Part shown: positions 1 through 8,985 of the stretch, piece after piece
Numbering within the stretch: position 1 is the first letter of the stretch
How the letters are laid out: every line of letters starts with the position of its first letter
Origin: Pantoea cypripedii
GTDB lineage: Bacteria; Pseudomonadota; Gammaproteobacteria; Enterobacterales; Enterobacteriaceae
Assembly (NCBI RefSeq): GCF_011395035.1
Contig: NZ_CP024769.1
Span: forward strand, 224,443 to 288,442
DNA: 64,000 bases
Reading direction: 5' to 3'
Notes under the pieces: model-generated
What the model was told of the DNA's origin: nothing
The model's input: the letters and a program-made list of their open reading frames with translations, nothing else
Database searches by the model: none
Program-made: the position numbers and the translations under genes

Positions 1-261
1 TTTGACTTTAGTGACACCTGTACCAACCTCAACCACCTGACCCGAAAACTCATGACCGAGAACAATCGGCGCAATGTCATGGCTGATTTTGTGCGGTTTT
101 TCTACCGGGACGAAGATCGGACCCGCGATGTATTCATGCAGATCGCTGCCGCAGATGCCGGTCCATGCGACTTTGATTTTGACTTTTCCGGCTGTGACCT
201 GGGGTTCTTCAATGTCATCGACGCGAATGTCGCGTGCTTTATACCAACGTGCCGCTTTCAT
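1..261 (-). CDS. 2,3-butanediol dehydrogenase-like zinc alcohol dehydrogenase, N-terminal part
   Basis: Only the first 87 codons are in the window; the gene runs off the left edge. The translation begins MKAARWYKARDIRVDDIEEP and carries the GroES-like zinc-binding fold of medium-chain dehydrogenases: the catalytic-zinc Cys in GICGSDLHEY near residue 37 and the GHE motif near residue 70. The HKISHDIAPIVLGHEFSG stretch is typical of (R,R)-butanediol dehydrogenases, which interconvert acetoin and 2,3-butanediol with NAD. The ATG follows a GGAGAA ribosome site. Another NAD-dependent polyol or sorbitol dehydrogenase cannot be excluded without the cofactor domain. Confidence 0.8.
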   Translation of the reverse strand, partial: MKAARWYKARDIRVDDIEEPQVTAGKVKIKVAWTGICGSDLHEYIAGPIFVPVEKPHKISHDIAPIVLGHEFSGQVVEVGTGVTKVK

Positions 262-460
262 TATGTTCTCCTTGAGGCTGGCATTATTTCTGTCCATTGC
301 CACCAAAGGTGGCCGGTGCAGAAGCTCAGCGTGGCTATAGCGAAAACTGTGCCAGTCCGATGGGGAGGGTAACTATATGAATTTAAAGGATGGTGTTATC
401 AGGGAGAATGTCGCAGTGATACAGTTGTAACAGGTGCAGATGTAACACTGTGACATAAAA

Positions 461-525
461 GGCGCGCGATAAATCGCGCCGCTACGCTGTTGGCACGGAT
501 GGGTAGCGGCGCGATTTATCGCAGA
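461..525. repeat. Pair of GTAG-type REP palindromes, inverted
   Basis: Two copies of a palindrome of the form GTAGCGGCGCGATTTATCGC lie head to head, one on each strand, about 20 bases apart. The GTAG head followed by an imperfect stem is the hallmark of REP elements mobilised by RAYT transposases. Copies of the same family recur at about 3.35, 19.9, 31.6 and 42.7 kb. This pair sits just past the end of the LysR gene and may help terminate its transcript. Confidence 0.75.
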
Positions 526-536
526 TTCGAGGCAAA

Positions 537-1448
537 CTAAGCTGAAAGCTGCGCGGTCAGCGCGCGCAGATGGGTGCGCAACAGCTGATGCAATGCCCGG
601 ATGGCCGGGGAAAATTGTTTGCGATGCGGGCAGATAAGATGCAGTGGGGTGCTTTCACCAGGTTGCTGTGGCAGCACCACTTCCAGCCGTCCCTCTCGCA
701 CGTCGTCACACACATCAAGCCAGGATTTATAAGCGATGCCCATCCCAGCAACCGCCCAGCGGCGGGCGACATCCGCGTCGTCACAGAGCAGACGGCTTTT
801 AACCGTAATCTGGCGGCGCATCCCTTCCTGGGGAAAGGTCCATTTGTCGTACACATGGCCGTTCATCACAAACAGCAGGCAATTATGCCGCGCAATATCC
901 TCCAGCGTTTCCGGACGGCCATGCTGATCGAGCCAGGCCGGTGAGGCTACCATCACCCGGCGATTATCTTCGGCCAGCGGCAGAGCAACGTAACTGCTGT
1001 CATCCAGTTTGCCGTAGCGAATGGCGATATCCACCGGATCACGAAATACATCGCTGATTTGATCAGAGAGGAAGAGACGCACCGACAGCGCCGGATGCTG
1101 GCGGCAAAATTCGGTAATCAACGGCAGTACGATATTGCGCCCGATATCCGATGGCAGCGCGATTTTCAGTTCACCGGATAACGCATCTTCATGGCTTTGC
1201 AGGCTTTCGGCACCGGCCTGCATCAGCGCCAGCATCTCCTGGGCGTAGGGCAGGTACTTTTCCCCTTCAGCGGTGAGACGCAGGCTGCGAGTGGATCGGG
1301 CAAATAACCGTTTATCCAGCTCCCGTTCCAGACGCTGAATGGCCGCGCTGACCTGGCCTGGCAGCAGATCAGCCTCACGTGCAGCGCGAGAAAAGCTGCC
1401 AAGCGCAGCGGAACGCACAAATAACGTCACATCTTCCAGTCTGATCAT
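537..1448 (-). CDS. LysR-family transcriptional regulator
   Basis: A 303-residue LTTR. The winged HTH spans residues 1-60 (VTLFVRSAALGSFSRAAREA, then PGQVSAAIQRLERELDKRLF), followed by the substrate-binding domain. I chose the ATG giving MIRLEDVTLF because it follows GGGGAA and fits the family N-terminus; an in-frame ATG 19 codons upstream would add a basic, non-conserved extension. It is divergent from the quinone-reductase-like gene starting 134 bases away, so it probably controls that gene and perhaps the nitroreductase. The C-terminal domain (LIPHRKQFSPAIRAL type) resembles CrgA/AaeR-clade regulators. The inducer is unknown. Confidence 0.88.
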   Translation of the reverse strand: MIRLEDVTLFVRSAALGSFSRAAREADLLPGQVSAAIQRLERELDKRLFARSTRSLRLTAEGEKYLPYAQEMLALMQAGAESLQSHEDALSGELKIALPSDIGRNIVLPLITEFCRQHPALSVRLFLSDQISDVFRDPVDIAIRYGKLDDSSYVALPLAEDNRRVMVASPAWLDQHGRPETLEDIARHNCLLFVMNGHVYDKWTFPQEGMRRQITVKSRLLCDDADVARRWAVAGMGIAYKSWLDVCDDVREGRLEVVLPQQPGESTPLHLICPHRKQFSPAIRALHQLLRTHLRALTAQLSA

Positions 1449-1582
1449 TTCAATTCCCCAGCGACAGCGGATTTTCACTCTAAAAGTGAAAGTGTTCACC
1501 GGCAAGTGATGTTTTTCGCAAGGATGGGGCAGCGTAGGCTTATCGTCATTCCATGAACCCCTTGAGATATAAGGACTGACCG

Positions 1583-2584
1583 ATGAAAGCCATTGTTTAC
1601 AGCCAGAATGGTTTACCGATTTCTGATGAAAATGCGTTGTATGACCTTGATGTTGCCAAACCCCAGCCGGGCGATCGTGACCTGTTGGTCAAAATCAATG
1701 CCATCGCCGTTAACCCGGTCGATACCAAGGTACGTGCCGGTGCACCAACCGATAAACCGCGGATTCTGGGTTGGGATGCGGTGGGTGTGGTGGAAGCGGT
1801 GGGCGAGGCGGTGACGTTGTTTCAGCCAGGTGATGAAGTTTATTACGCCGGTGATATCACCCGCCCCGGTAGCTATGCCGAGTATGGGCTGGTGGATGAG
1901 CGTATCGCCGGTCATAAGCCGCAATCATTGAATGATGCTGATGCTGCCGCGCTGCCTCTCACCGCGTTAACCGCGTGGGAATTACTGTTTGATCGCCTTG
2001 AAATCAAGGCTGAGGATAACGCCGCGCTATTGATCATCGGCGCAGGGGGCGGTGTGGGTTCAATGCTTACCCAGCTTGCCAGTAAACTCACCCGCCTGAC
2101 GGTAATAGGGACGGCATCCCGTGCTGAAACGGCGGAATGGGTGCGCTCACTGGGGGCTGACCACGTGATTGATCATCAACTTCCGCTGGGTGAGCAACTG
2201 AAGGCGCTGGGTATTAGCAACGTACGTTATGTCGCCAGCCTGACGCATACCGATAGCTACTACCCGCAGCTGATTGATGTGCTGGCCCCGCAGGGTAAGC
2301 TGGCGCTGATTGATGATCCTGAAACGCTGGATGTTGTGCCGCTGAAGCGCAAAGCGATCTCGTTGCACTGGGAGTTGATGTTTACCCGTTCCCTGTTTCA
2401 TACCGCCGACATGCAACGCCAGCATGACATCCTGCAACAGGTGAGCGCGCTGATTGATGATGGCACCCTGCAAACCACCGCTGGTGAACATCATGGCACC
2501 ATCAACGCCAGCAACCTGCGTAAGGCCCATACCTTAATCGAGAGTGGCCGGGCGCGCGGAAAAATTGTGCTGAGCGGCTTTTAA
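1583..2584 (+). CDS. Zinc-type alcohol dehydrogenase-like / quinone oxidoreductase family protein
   Basis: A 333-residue NAD(P)H-dependent medium-chain reductase of the quinone oxidoreductase branch. Residues 1-120 are the GroES-like domain (VNPVDTKVRAG, LGWDAVGVVEAVGE), without the zinc-ligand pattern of true alcohol dehydrogenases. Residues 130-290 are a Rossmann domain with the GAGGGVGSM dinucleotide loop near residue 152. The end (INASNLRKAHTLIESGRARGKIVLSGF) is diagnostic of this family. The start follows AAGGA. It is divergent from a LysR gene and upstream of a nitroreductase, a layout typical of electrophile or quinone stress modules. The substrate is not predictable. Confidence 0.87.
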   Translation: MKAIVYSQNGLPISDENALYDLDVAKPQPGDRDLLVKINAIAVNPVDTKVRAGAPTDKPRILGWDAVGVVEAVGEAVTLFQPGDEVYYAGDITRPGSYAEYGLVDERIAGHKPQSLNDADAAALPLTALTAWELLFDRLEIKAEDNAALLIIGAGGGVGSMLTQLASKLTRLTVIGTASRAETAEWVRSLGADHVIDHQLPLGEQLKALGISNVRYVASLTHTDSYYPQLIDVLAPQGKLALIDDPETLDVVPLKRKAISLHWELMFTRSLFHTADMQRQHDILQQVSALIDDGTLQTTAGEHHGTINASNLRKAHTLIESGRARGKIVLSGF

Positions 2585-2670
2585 CGTATTGAAACACAAA
2601 TCGTTAACCCGTGAGTTAGCGAGGCGGATATCGTATTGCCACATAACCCGTTACTGTTCTGGAGAAAAAC

Positions 2671-3324
2671 ATGACGCTGAATGATGCTGTGGTCCGTCGC
2701 CACACGGTGAAAGCCTTTACTTCCGGTAAAAGCCTGCCGGACAGCGAGATTGAAACCCTGCTGCATGTGCTGCGCAACAGCCCTTCATCGGTGAATTCGC
2801 AACCGTGGCACTTTGTGGTGGCCTCGACCGCTGCCGGTCGCGAGCTGATCGCGCAATCAACACAAGGCCCCTTTGTTTATAACGGCCCTAAAGTGCTCAA
2901 TGCCTCGCACGTTATCGCGCTGTGCATGCGTACCGATCTCGACGAAGCGCATTTACAAAATGTACTGGCGCAGGAAGAGAAAGACGGTCGCTTTCTGAAG
3001 CCGGAGGCTAAGGCTGGTCAGGATAAGAGCCGTCGTGGCTATGTCGATATTCACCGTTACGAACAACGCGATATTCCGCAATGGATGGAAAAACAGGTTT
3101 ACCTCGCGTTGGGTGGCCTGCTGCTGGGCGCTGCGATGCAGGGTATTGATGCCACGCCGATGGAAGGTTTTGATCAACGTGCGCTGGACCAGGCGCTGGG
3201 ACTGCGTGAAAAAGGGCTGACCAGCGTGGTACTGGTTTCGCTTGGCTACCGTAGCGAAGAAGATTTCAACGCGGCACTGCCGAAATCACGTCTGCCGCGC
3301 GAAGAGATTTTTACCTTTATTTGA
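2671..3324 (+). CDS. nfsB: Oxygen-insensitive NAD(P)H nitroreductase, NfsB family
   Basis: 217 residues, the same length as E. coli NfsB and similar along its whole length: the FMN-binding RRHTVKAF motif near the start, SPSSVNSQPWHFVVAS near residue 37, KQVYLALGGLLLGAA near residue 140, and the ending FNAALPKSRLPREE. FMN-dependent enzymes of this family reduce nitroaromatics and quinones by two-electron steps in the cytosol. The gene lies 86 bases after the quinone-reductase-like gene, on the same strand, so the two may be co-transcribed. A REP-derived hairpin followed by TTTTA closes the gene. Confidence 0.9.
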   Translation: MTLNDAVVRRHTVKAFTSGKSLPDSEIETLLHVLRNSPSSVNSQPWHFVVASTAAGRELIAQSTQGPFVYNGPKVLNASHVIALCMRTDLDEAHLQNVLAQEEKDGRFLKPEAKAGQDKSRRGYVDIHRYEQRDIPQWMEKQVYLALGGLLLGAAMQGIDATPMEGFDQRALDQALGLREKGLTSVVLVSLGYRSEEDFNAALPKSRLPREEIFTFI

Positions 3325-3343
3325 CGATTCAAATACGTTCCGT

Positions 3344-3392
3344 AACAGCGCGATTTATCGCGCTGTTTTAAAAGACGCGCGATAAATCGCGG
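3344..3392. terminator. REP-derived hairpin pair, probable terminator of nfsB
   Basis: A near-perfect stem AACAGCGCGA / TCGCGCTGTT with a 4-base loop is followed by TTA on the nfsB strand, forming a plausible intrinsic terminator. It is built from the same core as the REP palindromes but lacks the GTAG head. A second copy in inverted orientation (GACGCGCGATAAATCGCGG) follows 10 bases later and faces the convergent effector gene. Confidence 0.6.
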
Positions 3393-3401
3393 AAGCGATG
3401 A

Positions 3402-5564
3402 TTACGTCAGAGGATAATGGAGCCTGATGGCCTTATTCATTTCTGCACCGCGTTCGCCAGGTATTTTGTAGCTGGCGACAATATCTACCACAATGGCAGA
3501 GCAGGTGTAGGTACTACCTGATTGCGGCATCAGACGTTCCTTCCACTCATCCGCATCAACGGGATTAATCATATCGGGTCGAAACTGCTGGATATCATCG
3601 ATCAAATCCCTTGCCAGCTGGCGTGGGGCATTGGCCGAAACCTCTTCCTCTGCATAAAAACGGGTGGAAAACAGGTCTGCCAGCATACGTATGATGATCA
3701 TCCCGGCGATAATTTTTTGCTCAGCATCAGAGAACTTCTTGCGGCTCAGTGCCAGCCGATGTTGAGCAACTTCAATCAGTTGCCAACGCAGTGCTTTGGC
3801 TTTATTTCTGTCCTCATCAGTTTCAGCGCGATAAAAAGGCTCCAGTATCTCGCATAACAGAGATTCGTCGGCTGCTGTTATGAGTTTCGTGGATACAGCA
3901 ACTTTGCGCATCAGCAGGGAAACCATATGGTTTTCAATCTCTGTAGCCCTGTCCTTTTGCAGACTTTCAAGGCCGGAAGAATGGGAAAACAGAAAACGAA
4001 TCACCGGAGTCATAATGCCGCCGGACCGGCTCCAAAGGGAATGCAGCTTAGGGAAAACTTCCAGCACGCTGCTGATATTCGTTAGTCCAGCGGGGATATC
4101 TGTAACGGTTTTTTCCTCCTGGTAGCGCAACAATGCGTAGCGCTCTGGTGTCTGGCTGGCGTAGAGCAGGCCGATGAAATCCTCTGCCGGAAGATAGAGG
4201 GCGGTCTTATTATCAGGATTATAGAAAATCTGATGTGGTGCATCGGCATCTTCCAACATCATTTCATTTTCTATATAACTGACAAAATCCTTAATCGGTG
4301 TTTGTCGATAAAATTTGTCCCTTAGCTCGCTGTTAGACTTAATGAGCTGGTTTATCGGGAACTGATAATCAAGGAATTCCTCTTCCTTCAATTTCATGAA
4401 TAGCTCAGAGAGATCGGCATGTGGGGAGTCCGAAAGCAATGCATTCTTGCTGTGACGCAATAACTCACGATCGATAAAATCTTTGATAATTGTCGAGTCG
4501 GCATAACAATTATTGGTCATTTCTCTAATGAATGATAATTTCAATGTGGTGGAATGATTAAATGTTTCTGCCAGTAAGCTATCTCCATTGAGCATCGCGA
4601 TCACTTGTTCGGCAAAATCACAACGAACGACATTATTTTTAAGTGTGGCAAGTATTTTAAAAAATAACGCGCCACTTTCAGTGTTGTTAATACTGTCCAG
4701 ATAAAGGTCGATATCTCTGAGGGAAGCAAACATTTCAGGGTTAATGGTAATTGAACCAGGCTGATAATCACCAAAGTTTATCCCTGATAAGTTGCACCTG
4801 CCTGACGGGGAAAATTTATCGATGTTAATATCAGTAAAGTCCACATTCCTCCGGCAATCAACGTTGTCGAGAGCAAAATCTGTTGCTTTTACTTTCCTGA
4901 AACTGATATCTTCAAGCCCAAAGTCACATTGAAATCCTCCTGAGATTTTCACGTTTTGCCATTCACTATTGGAAAAATCCACCCCTTCCATCAAATGTGA
5001 ACGATCATCAAAGATCACAAGATTTTTCAGTTTGCAATTTACCATGGTGGTATATGAAAATTCACAGCATCTGAGGATGCCCTGTTCTCCCTGGTATAAT
5101 CCATCGATGATTGTTCCATCCATACTGGTGTTTTTAAGAGCCATTCCGGCCCACAAAAATTTATGCTTTTCCGCTTTAATCAGGCAGTTATTCATCTCCA
5201 TCCGGCTGGTGACATAATGATTATCGAATTTTAAATCGATAAAAGTGTCACCATTAAATATCAGTGGTTCATAAAAAGCACCAGGTTTAAAACTTTTCTC
5301 ATAGCCAAAACCCAGGCCGCGAAAAGTTCTGGGACGTTGATCATGAGGCCGGATATTATGCATATAATCAATAAAGGTCTCGCCGGTAATATCTTTCAGT
5401 TCAGTGACGTTGTCAGCATGCAGGATATTAACGACTGATGGCGCATTTGATGAGGGGCGCGCTGAAGTATTATTGATTACCGGGAGAGATAGCGCTCCGG
5501 GCTGAAGGTCTTCTGATGAGCTTACCGGGGGGGAGGGTATAACATTAACAGACATATCGGACAT
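3402..5564 (-). CDS. SopA/NleL-like HECT-type E3 ubiquitin ligase effector (putative catalytic Cys present)
   Basis: 720 residues with the architecture of SopA and NleL: a Ser/Pro-rich, low-complexity N-terminus (residues 1-50, type III secretion-like), a right-handed beta-helix of pentapeptide-like repeats (about 85-290, for example NCKLKNLVIFDD, GVDFSNSEWQNV), a helical middle, and a C-terminal lobe. Cys688 lies in the context TYTCSA, 32 residues before the end; the catalytic Cys of SopA/NleL sits about 29 residues before their end. Such effectors ubiquitinate host proteins. The gene is AT-rich relative to its neighbours, and no secretion genes or chaperone are nearby. The leader CAGGAAAGAT before the ATG is shared with the second copy. 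Family assignment is from memory of the domain order. Confidence 0.72.
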   Translation of the reverse strand: MSDMSVNVIPSPPVSSSEDLQPGALSLPVINNTSARPSSNAPSVVNILHADNVTELKDITGETFIDYMHNIRPHDQRPRTFRGLGFGYEKSFKPGAFYEPLIFNGDTFIDLKFDNHYVTSRMEMNNCLIKAEKHKFLWAGMALKNTSMDGTIIDGLYQGEQGILRCCEFSYTTMVNCKLKNLVIFDDRSHLMEGVDFSNSEWQNVKISGGFQCDFGLEDISFRKVKATDFALDNVDCRRNVDFTDINIDKFSPSGRCNLSGINFGDYQPGSITINPEMFASLRDIDLYLDSINNTESGALFFKILATLKNNVVRCDFAEQVIAMLNGDSLLAETFNHSTTLKLSFIREMTNNCYADSTIIKDFIDRELLRHSKNALLSDSPHADLSELFMKLKEEEFLDYQFPINQLIKSNSELRDKFYRQTPIKDFVSYIENEMMLEDADAPHQIFYNPDNKTALYLPAEDFIGLLYASQTPERYALLRYQEEKTVTDIPAGLTNISSVLEVFPKLHSLWSRSGGIMTPVIRFLFSHSSGLESLQKDRATEIENHMVSLLMRKVAVSTKLITAADESLLCEILEPFYRAETDEDRNKAKALRWQLIEVAQHRLALSRKKFSDAEQKIIAGMIIIRMLADLFSTRFYAEEEVSANAPRQLARDLIDDIQQFRPDMINPVDADEWKERLMPQSGSTYTCSAIVVDIVASYKIPGERGAEMNKAIRLHYPLT

Positions 5565-5602
5565 AATATCTTTCCTGAAAGATGTGAGATATCGCGCCGG
5601 CG

Positions 5603-5631
5603 TGCTCCTTTTCCTCAGCGGAAAAGGAGCA
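5603..5631. terminator. Perfect 12-bp inverted repeat between the two SopA-like genes
   Basis: Arms TGCTCCTTTTCC and GGAAAAGGAGCA flank a 5-base loop. It lies in the 84-base gap between the paralogues. There is no uridine run on either strand, so it may be an attenuator or RNA stabiliser rather than a full intrinsic terminator for the upstream paralogue. Confidence 0.5.
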
Positions 5632-5648
5632 TATAACCGGGAAGTGAG

Positions 5649-7823
5649 TTAACTTAGAGGATAGTAAAGTTGCATTATTTTATTCATTTCCTCACCATAT
5701 CTCCCGGATATCTGGTAGCTATCCATCCTGCGAGCTAATGCCACAGAACTGGATAATTCATTTTCTGATTTTGGCATCAGCAGGCTAGTCCACAACGCCG
5801 CTTCGTCTTCAGAAATGGCTTCAGGTGCAAAAGCCTTAAGGTCCTCAATCAGTTTTAGGGTGAGCTGTCGAGGGGCATAAGGAGATTTGTCTGTCACTGT
5901 ACAATAACGCGTATAGAAAATATCAGACAACGTTCTTATTAAGTACACGATCGCGATGGTTTTCTGTTCGTGTCCCGGGAATTGTTTTATTTTTGGCGAC
6001 AATTCCCGTTGCATTAATTCTACCAGCTGCCAGCGCGCATTGTCGGCATTCGGCCCATCAATATAAAAAGGAGCAAACATCTCGCTTAGTAAATTTGCGT
6101 CATTTTTTAAGTCTAATCTTCTTGTCCGATAAGACTTATGCTTGAACATTGAAATCATCTGATTTTTGATCTGCTGTGCTCGTGCAGCCTGTCCTGCATC
6201 CAATGTGTTACTACGTTCGAACAGAGAATGGACGACTGGTGTGAAGAGACCATCGGCACGGCTCCATAGACTATGCAATGCCGGGAACTCAGACAGAACA
6301 CGGCTTTGACGTTCTACGGTAGCTGACTCCTCAATAACCCTGTTTTCTTCGCCCGCCCTGTATTGCAAAAAGGAAAACTGCTGTGGTACCTGATTCGCTT
6401 CAACTAACTTTTTATATTCCGTGACGGGAAGATATAAAGCGGTTTTCATATCATCCGGATTATAGAAGATATGATAGACTGAATTCCCACCCGTCGTCGT
6501 TTTTTCATTTTCTAAATACTTAACGAATTCCTTAATCGGTGTTACCTGATAGAACCTCTCCTTCAATGAAGGATATTCGGCGATTAACTGATTGACAATA
6601 AATTGACGACCAAGGAGTTCGCTATCTTCGAGCGCACAAAGAGCACGATACATAGAGGGTCGCAAACTCTCAGGAATAAGGATGTCATTGCCTTCTTTTA
6701 ACAACTCGGTTGTTATAAAATTCTGAATCTTAGGGGATGTGTCATAATCCGAATGAGCCAAATGGGTAATGATGGATTGTCGCAGAGTTATCGAGTTGGC
6801 ATAAATGACTGACAATACCGGTTCATGTTTTATCATCTGAATGAGCTGTTCAGCGAAATCATGCTTCACGGTCTTGTCAGGTATCGAGTCAAGGGTGTGT
6901 AAAAAAAGTGCGCCCAACGCTACATTATTTATGTTGTCGAGATAGGGATCAATCTTTCTCACATCGTTAAACATTGCCGGGTTGATTGTAATCATACGTT
7001 TTTGGTAAATGCCAAATCTTGCATCGGTAAATTCGGTTCCTCCCAGCGGTGAAAATTTGGTTATTTTCGCATTGATCAGATCAACGTTTTTGGCACATTG
7101 TACTGCATCCCATGTCAGATTGGTGGCTTGCATATTACGAAAGCTGGTATCTTCAAATTTATAATAACTTATGTCGTCCAAACCTCGAAAACCTTCAAAC
7201 GCCATATTTATCATGGTGGAATCAGTAAATTTAGCCCCCGCAATCAACCTGGTATCGCTATCATAAATTCTAAAATTTTTCAATGTACATTGAGACATAT
7301 CTGCGTCAGAAAAATAACACGATTTGATCTCTGATCTTGAGCCTTTATATGAACCATCGATGGTAGAACCCTGCCAGTTGGTTTTTCCTAAGTCTACTTT
7401 TAACCAGCTTAATTTATGTTCTCCCGTTCCGATCATGCAATCATTGAATTTAACATTCATATCCTTGCTAATGTTAAAGCAATATAATTCCATATCGATA
7501 AACGTATCATTCTTGAAGTGCAGTGGCCCTCGGTATTCTCTGGGGTTGTACTCCGCATAAGGTGAAAATTTAATATTACGAAATGTCGCTGGGGTGGGTG
7601 TCGTGGATTTTCGCTTATTCATAAAAGCCACAAATGTTTCGGGGGTGACGTCATTCTGCACCGGAACACTATCCACCTCCATAGCTTCCCTGGGTGTAGT
7701 AGCCATTGAAGCGGGAAGTGTTCCAACATTATCAATCTTTACAGGGACGACGGGAGGTGGGTTGTTCTCACCTGAAGACGACGGTGTTATTGGAGATGTT
7801 GATTGAATTGAGTTTGTGATCAT
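5649..7823 (-). CDS. SopA/NleL-like effector paralogue with Ser at the catalytic Cys position
   Basis: 724 residues, paralogous to the downstream gene throughout: Ser/Pro-rich N-terminus, beta-helix (NCTLKNFRIYDSD-like repeats), FHECT-like middle (LPVTEYKKLVEANQVP) and a C-lobe of equal length. The last 42 residues align with the paralogue without gaps from the MP.S anchor to YPL(T/S). The aligned residue for Cys688 is Ser692 (codon AGT at 5748-5750), and no Cys occurs in the final 33 residues. I chose the ATG giving MITNSIQSTS because its upstream CAGGAAAGAT matches the paralogue leader; a longer reading frame upstream looks spurious. It could be a pseudo-ligase, a regulator or decoy of its partner, or a decaying copy. 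Confidence 0.7.
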   Translation of the reverse strand: MITNSIQSTSPITPSSSGENNPPPVVPVKIDNVGTLPASMATTPREAMEVDSVPVQNDVTPETFVAFMNKRKSTTPTPATFRNIKFSPYAEYNPREYRGPLHFKNDTFIDMELYCFNISKDMNVKFNDCMIGTGEHKLSWLKVDLGKTNWQGSTIDGSYKGSRSEIKSCYFSDADMSQCTLKNFRIYDSDTRLIAGAKFTDSTMINMAFEGFRGLDDISYYKFEDTSFRNMQATNLTWDAVQCAKNVDLINAKITKFSPLGGTEFTDARFGIYQKRMITINPAMFNDVRKIDPYLDNINNVALGALFLHTLDSIPDKTVKHDFAEQLIQMIKHEPVLSVIYANSITLRQSIITHLAHSDYDTSPKIQNFITTELLKEGNDILIPESLRPSMYRALCALEDSELLGRQFIVNQLIAEYPSLKERFYQVTPIKEFVKYLENEKTTTGGNSVYHIFYNPDDMKTALYLPVTEYKKLVEANQVPQQFSFLQYRAGEENRVIEESATVERQSRVLSEFPALHSLWSRADGLFTPVVHSLFERSNTLDAGQAARAQQIKNQMISMFKHKSYRTRRLDLKNDANLLSEMFAPFYIDGPNADNARWQLVELMQRELSPKIKQFPGHEQKTIAIVYLIRTLSDIFYTRYCTVTDKSPYAPRQLTLKLIEDLKAFAPEAISEDEAALWTSLLMPKSENELSSSVALARRMDSYQISGRYGEEMNKIMQLYYPLS

Positions 7824-8178
7824 AATCTTTCCTGATTGGTGATGTAATTTGTCCGCCTGACTTGAGATGCGGTCGGCGATATAAATAGGTGTATTATCTC
7901 TTAACGGTAAAACTGCATTCTGAAATATGACTGAATAGATAATGATAAAAGTGTGATCCGGGTGGTGTGCTAATCGGTAAACATCTTTGGTACATGCGGC
8001 ATGGCCTGATAACTGAGGTATTAAGAAAAAATTAATGCCGTATAAAGAATTCTCTAACACATTAAATAATATAAGATTTTACTCTGGATGAATGTTGTCT
8101 ATTTTCTGGTGAGAAGGCAGGCCGCATGTTATTTAATCTGAGTGTCGTGCTTAAACTCACCTGCATTCCGGAGATAAC
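7824..8178. other. AT-rich divergent intergenic region
   Basis: 355 bases between the effector gene and the binding-protein gene, which face away from each other. It must hold both promoters. I looked for a HrpL-type box (GGAACC with a downstream CCAC) ahead of the effector and found none. A TATAAG/TTATTTAA-rich stretch precedes the binding-protein gene. No gene or RNA is recognisable. Confidence 0.5.
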
Positions 8179-8949
8179 ATGAAAAAGAACTTGTCCCTCG
8201 CGTTGCTGCTTTCGCTTACTGCGTTTACCCAGGTTGCTCTGGCGCAGCAAACCCTGCGCTTTGGTGTTGATCCCACCTTCCCACCGTTTGAATCCAAAGC
8301 GGCTGATGGTTCACTCCAGGGTTTTGATATTGATTTGGGTAATGCGATTTGCGCCCAGGCAAAGGTGAAGTGCCAGTGGGTGGAGATGGGTTTTGACAGC
8401 AGCATTCCTGCCCTGCAGGCGAAGAAATTCGATGCCATCCTGTCAGCGATGTCGATGACCGATAAACGTCGTCAACAGGTGGCGTTTAGCGACATGCTGT
8501 ATAACACGCCGAGTGCGTTGCTGGCACCCTCAGCCAGCAAGCTGACGACCGATATTGCCTCCCTGCGCGGCAAAACCATCGGGGTGGCGCAGGGCACCAT
8601 CCAGGAAACTTACGCCAAAACCAAATGGGCACCGGAAGGGGTCAATGTGGTCTCCTATCCGAATCAGATGGAGGTGTACCCTGATCTGCTGGCCGGTCGT
8701 CTGGATGGCAGCCTGAGCAATGCCGTCTCCGCTGAACAGGGATTCCTGACCAAACCGGAAGGCAAGGACTACGCCATCAAAGGCACGCTGGTCGATAAAA
8801 AGATTTTTGGCGACGGTGTGGGTATCGCGTTGCGTAAAGGGGATGAAGAAAACCTGAAGATGATCAACGCGGCTCTGGCAAAGATTCATAAAAACGGCAC
8901 CTATGATCAGCTGACCAAAAAATACTTTAAATTCAAGGTTTATCCCTGA
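8179..8949 (+). CDS. Periplasmic basic amino-acid-type ABC transporter substrate-binding protein
   Basis: 256 residues of the SBP_bac_3 family (ArgT/HisJ-like). It has a Sec signal peptide (MKKNLSLALLLSLTAFTQVALAQ), then LRFGVDPTFPPFESKAADGSLQGFDIDL, the family signature, and the hinge and binding elements MSMTDKRRQQVAFSDMLY and GKTIGVAQGT. It would deliver a polar or basic amino acid to an inner-membrane permease, but no permease or ATPase gene is adjacent, so it probably shares one elsewhere. The start follows GGAGATAAC. It lies 36 bases ahead of a peptidase-like gene on the same strand, suggesting uptake coupled to hydrolysis of an amino-acid conjugate (inference). Confidence 0.88.
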   Translation: MKKNLSLALLLSLTAFTQVALAQQTLRFGVDPTFPPFESKAADGSLQGFDIDLGNAICAQAKVKCQWVEMGFDSSIPALQAKKFDAILSAMSMTDKRRQQVAFSDMLYNTPSALLAPSASKLTTDIASLRGKTIGVAQGTIQETYAKTKWAPEGVNVVSYPNQMEVYPDLLAGRLDGSLSNAVSAEQGFLTKPEGKDYAIKGTLVDKKIFGDGVGIALRKGDEENLKMINAALAKIHKNGTYDQLTKKYFKFKVYP

Positions 8950-8985
8950 TTATCCCGGCATGACGATTCGCAGGAGTCTGAAAAT

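Noticed and set aside
421..450. Direct repeat TGTAACA (426-432 and 441-447) upstream of the butanediol dehydrogenase-like gene
   Set aside because: Short and single; could be a regulator site, but chance is not excluded.
570..944. 124-residue plus-strand ORF inside the LysR gene
   Set aside because: Antisense shadow of a well-supported LysR gene; no ribosome site and low-complexity translation.
7824..8060. N-terminal extension of the second SopA-like protein (79 codons)
   Set aside because: The paralogue starts at the internal ATG with the same CAGGAAAGAT leader; the extension has no counterpart.
7824..8178. HrpL-type box for the effector genes
   Set aside because: Only partial GTGG-like matches and no properly spaced GGAACC partner.
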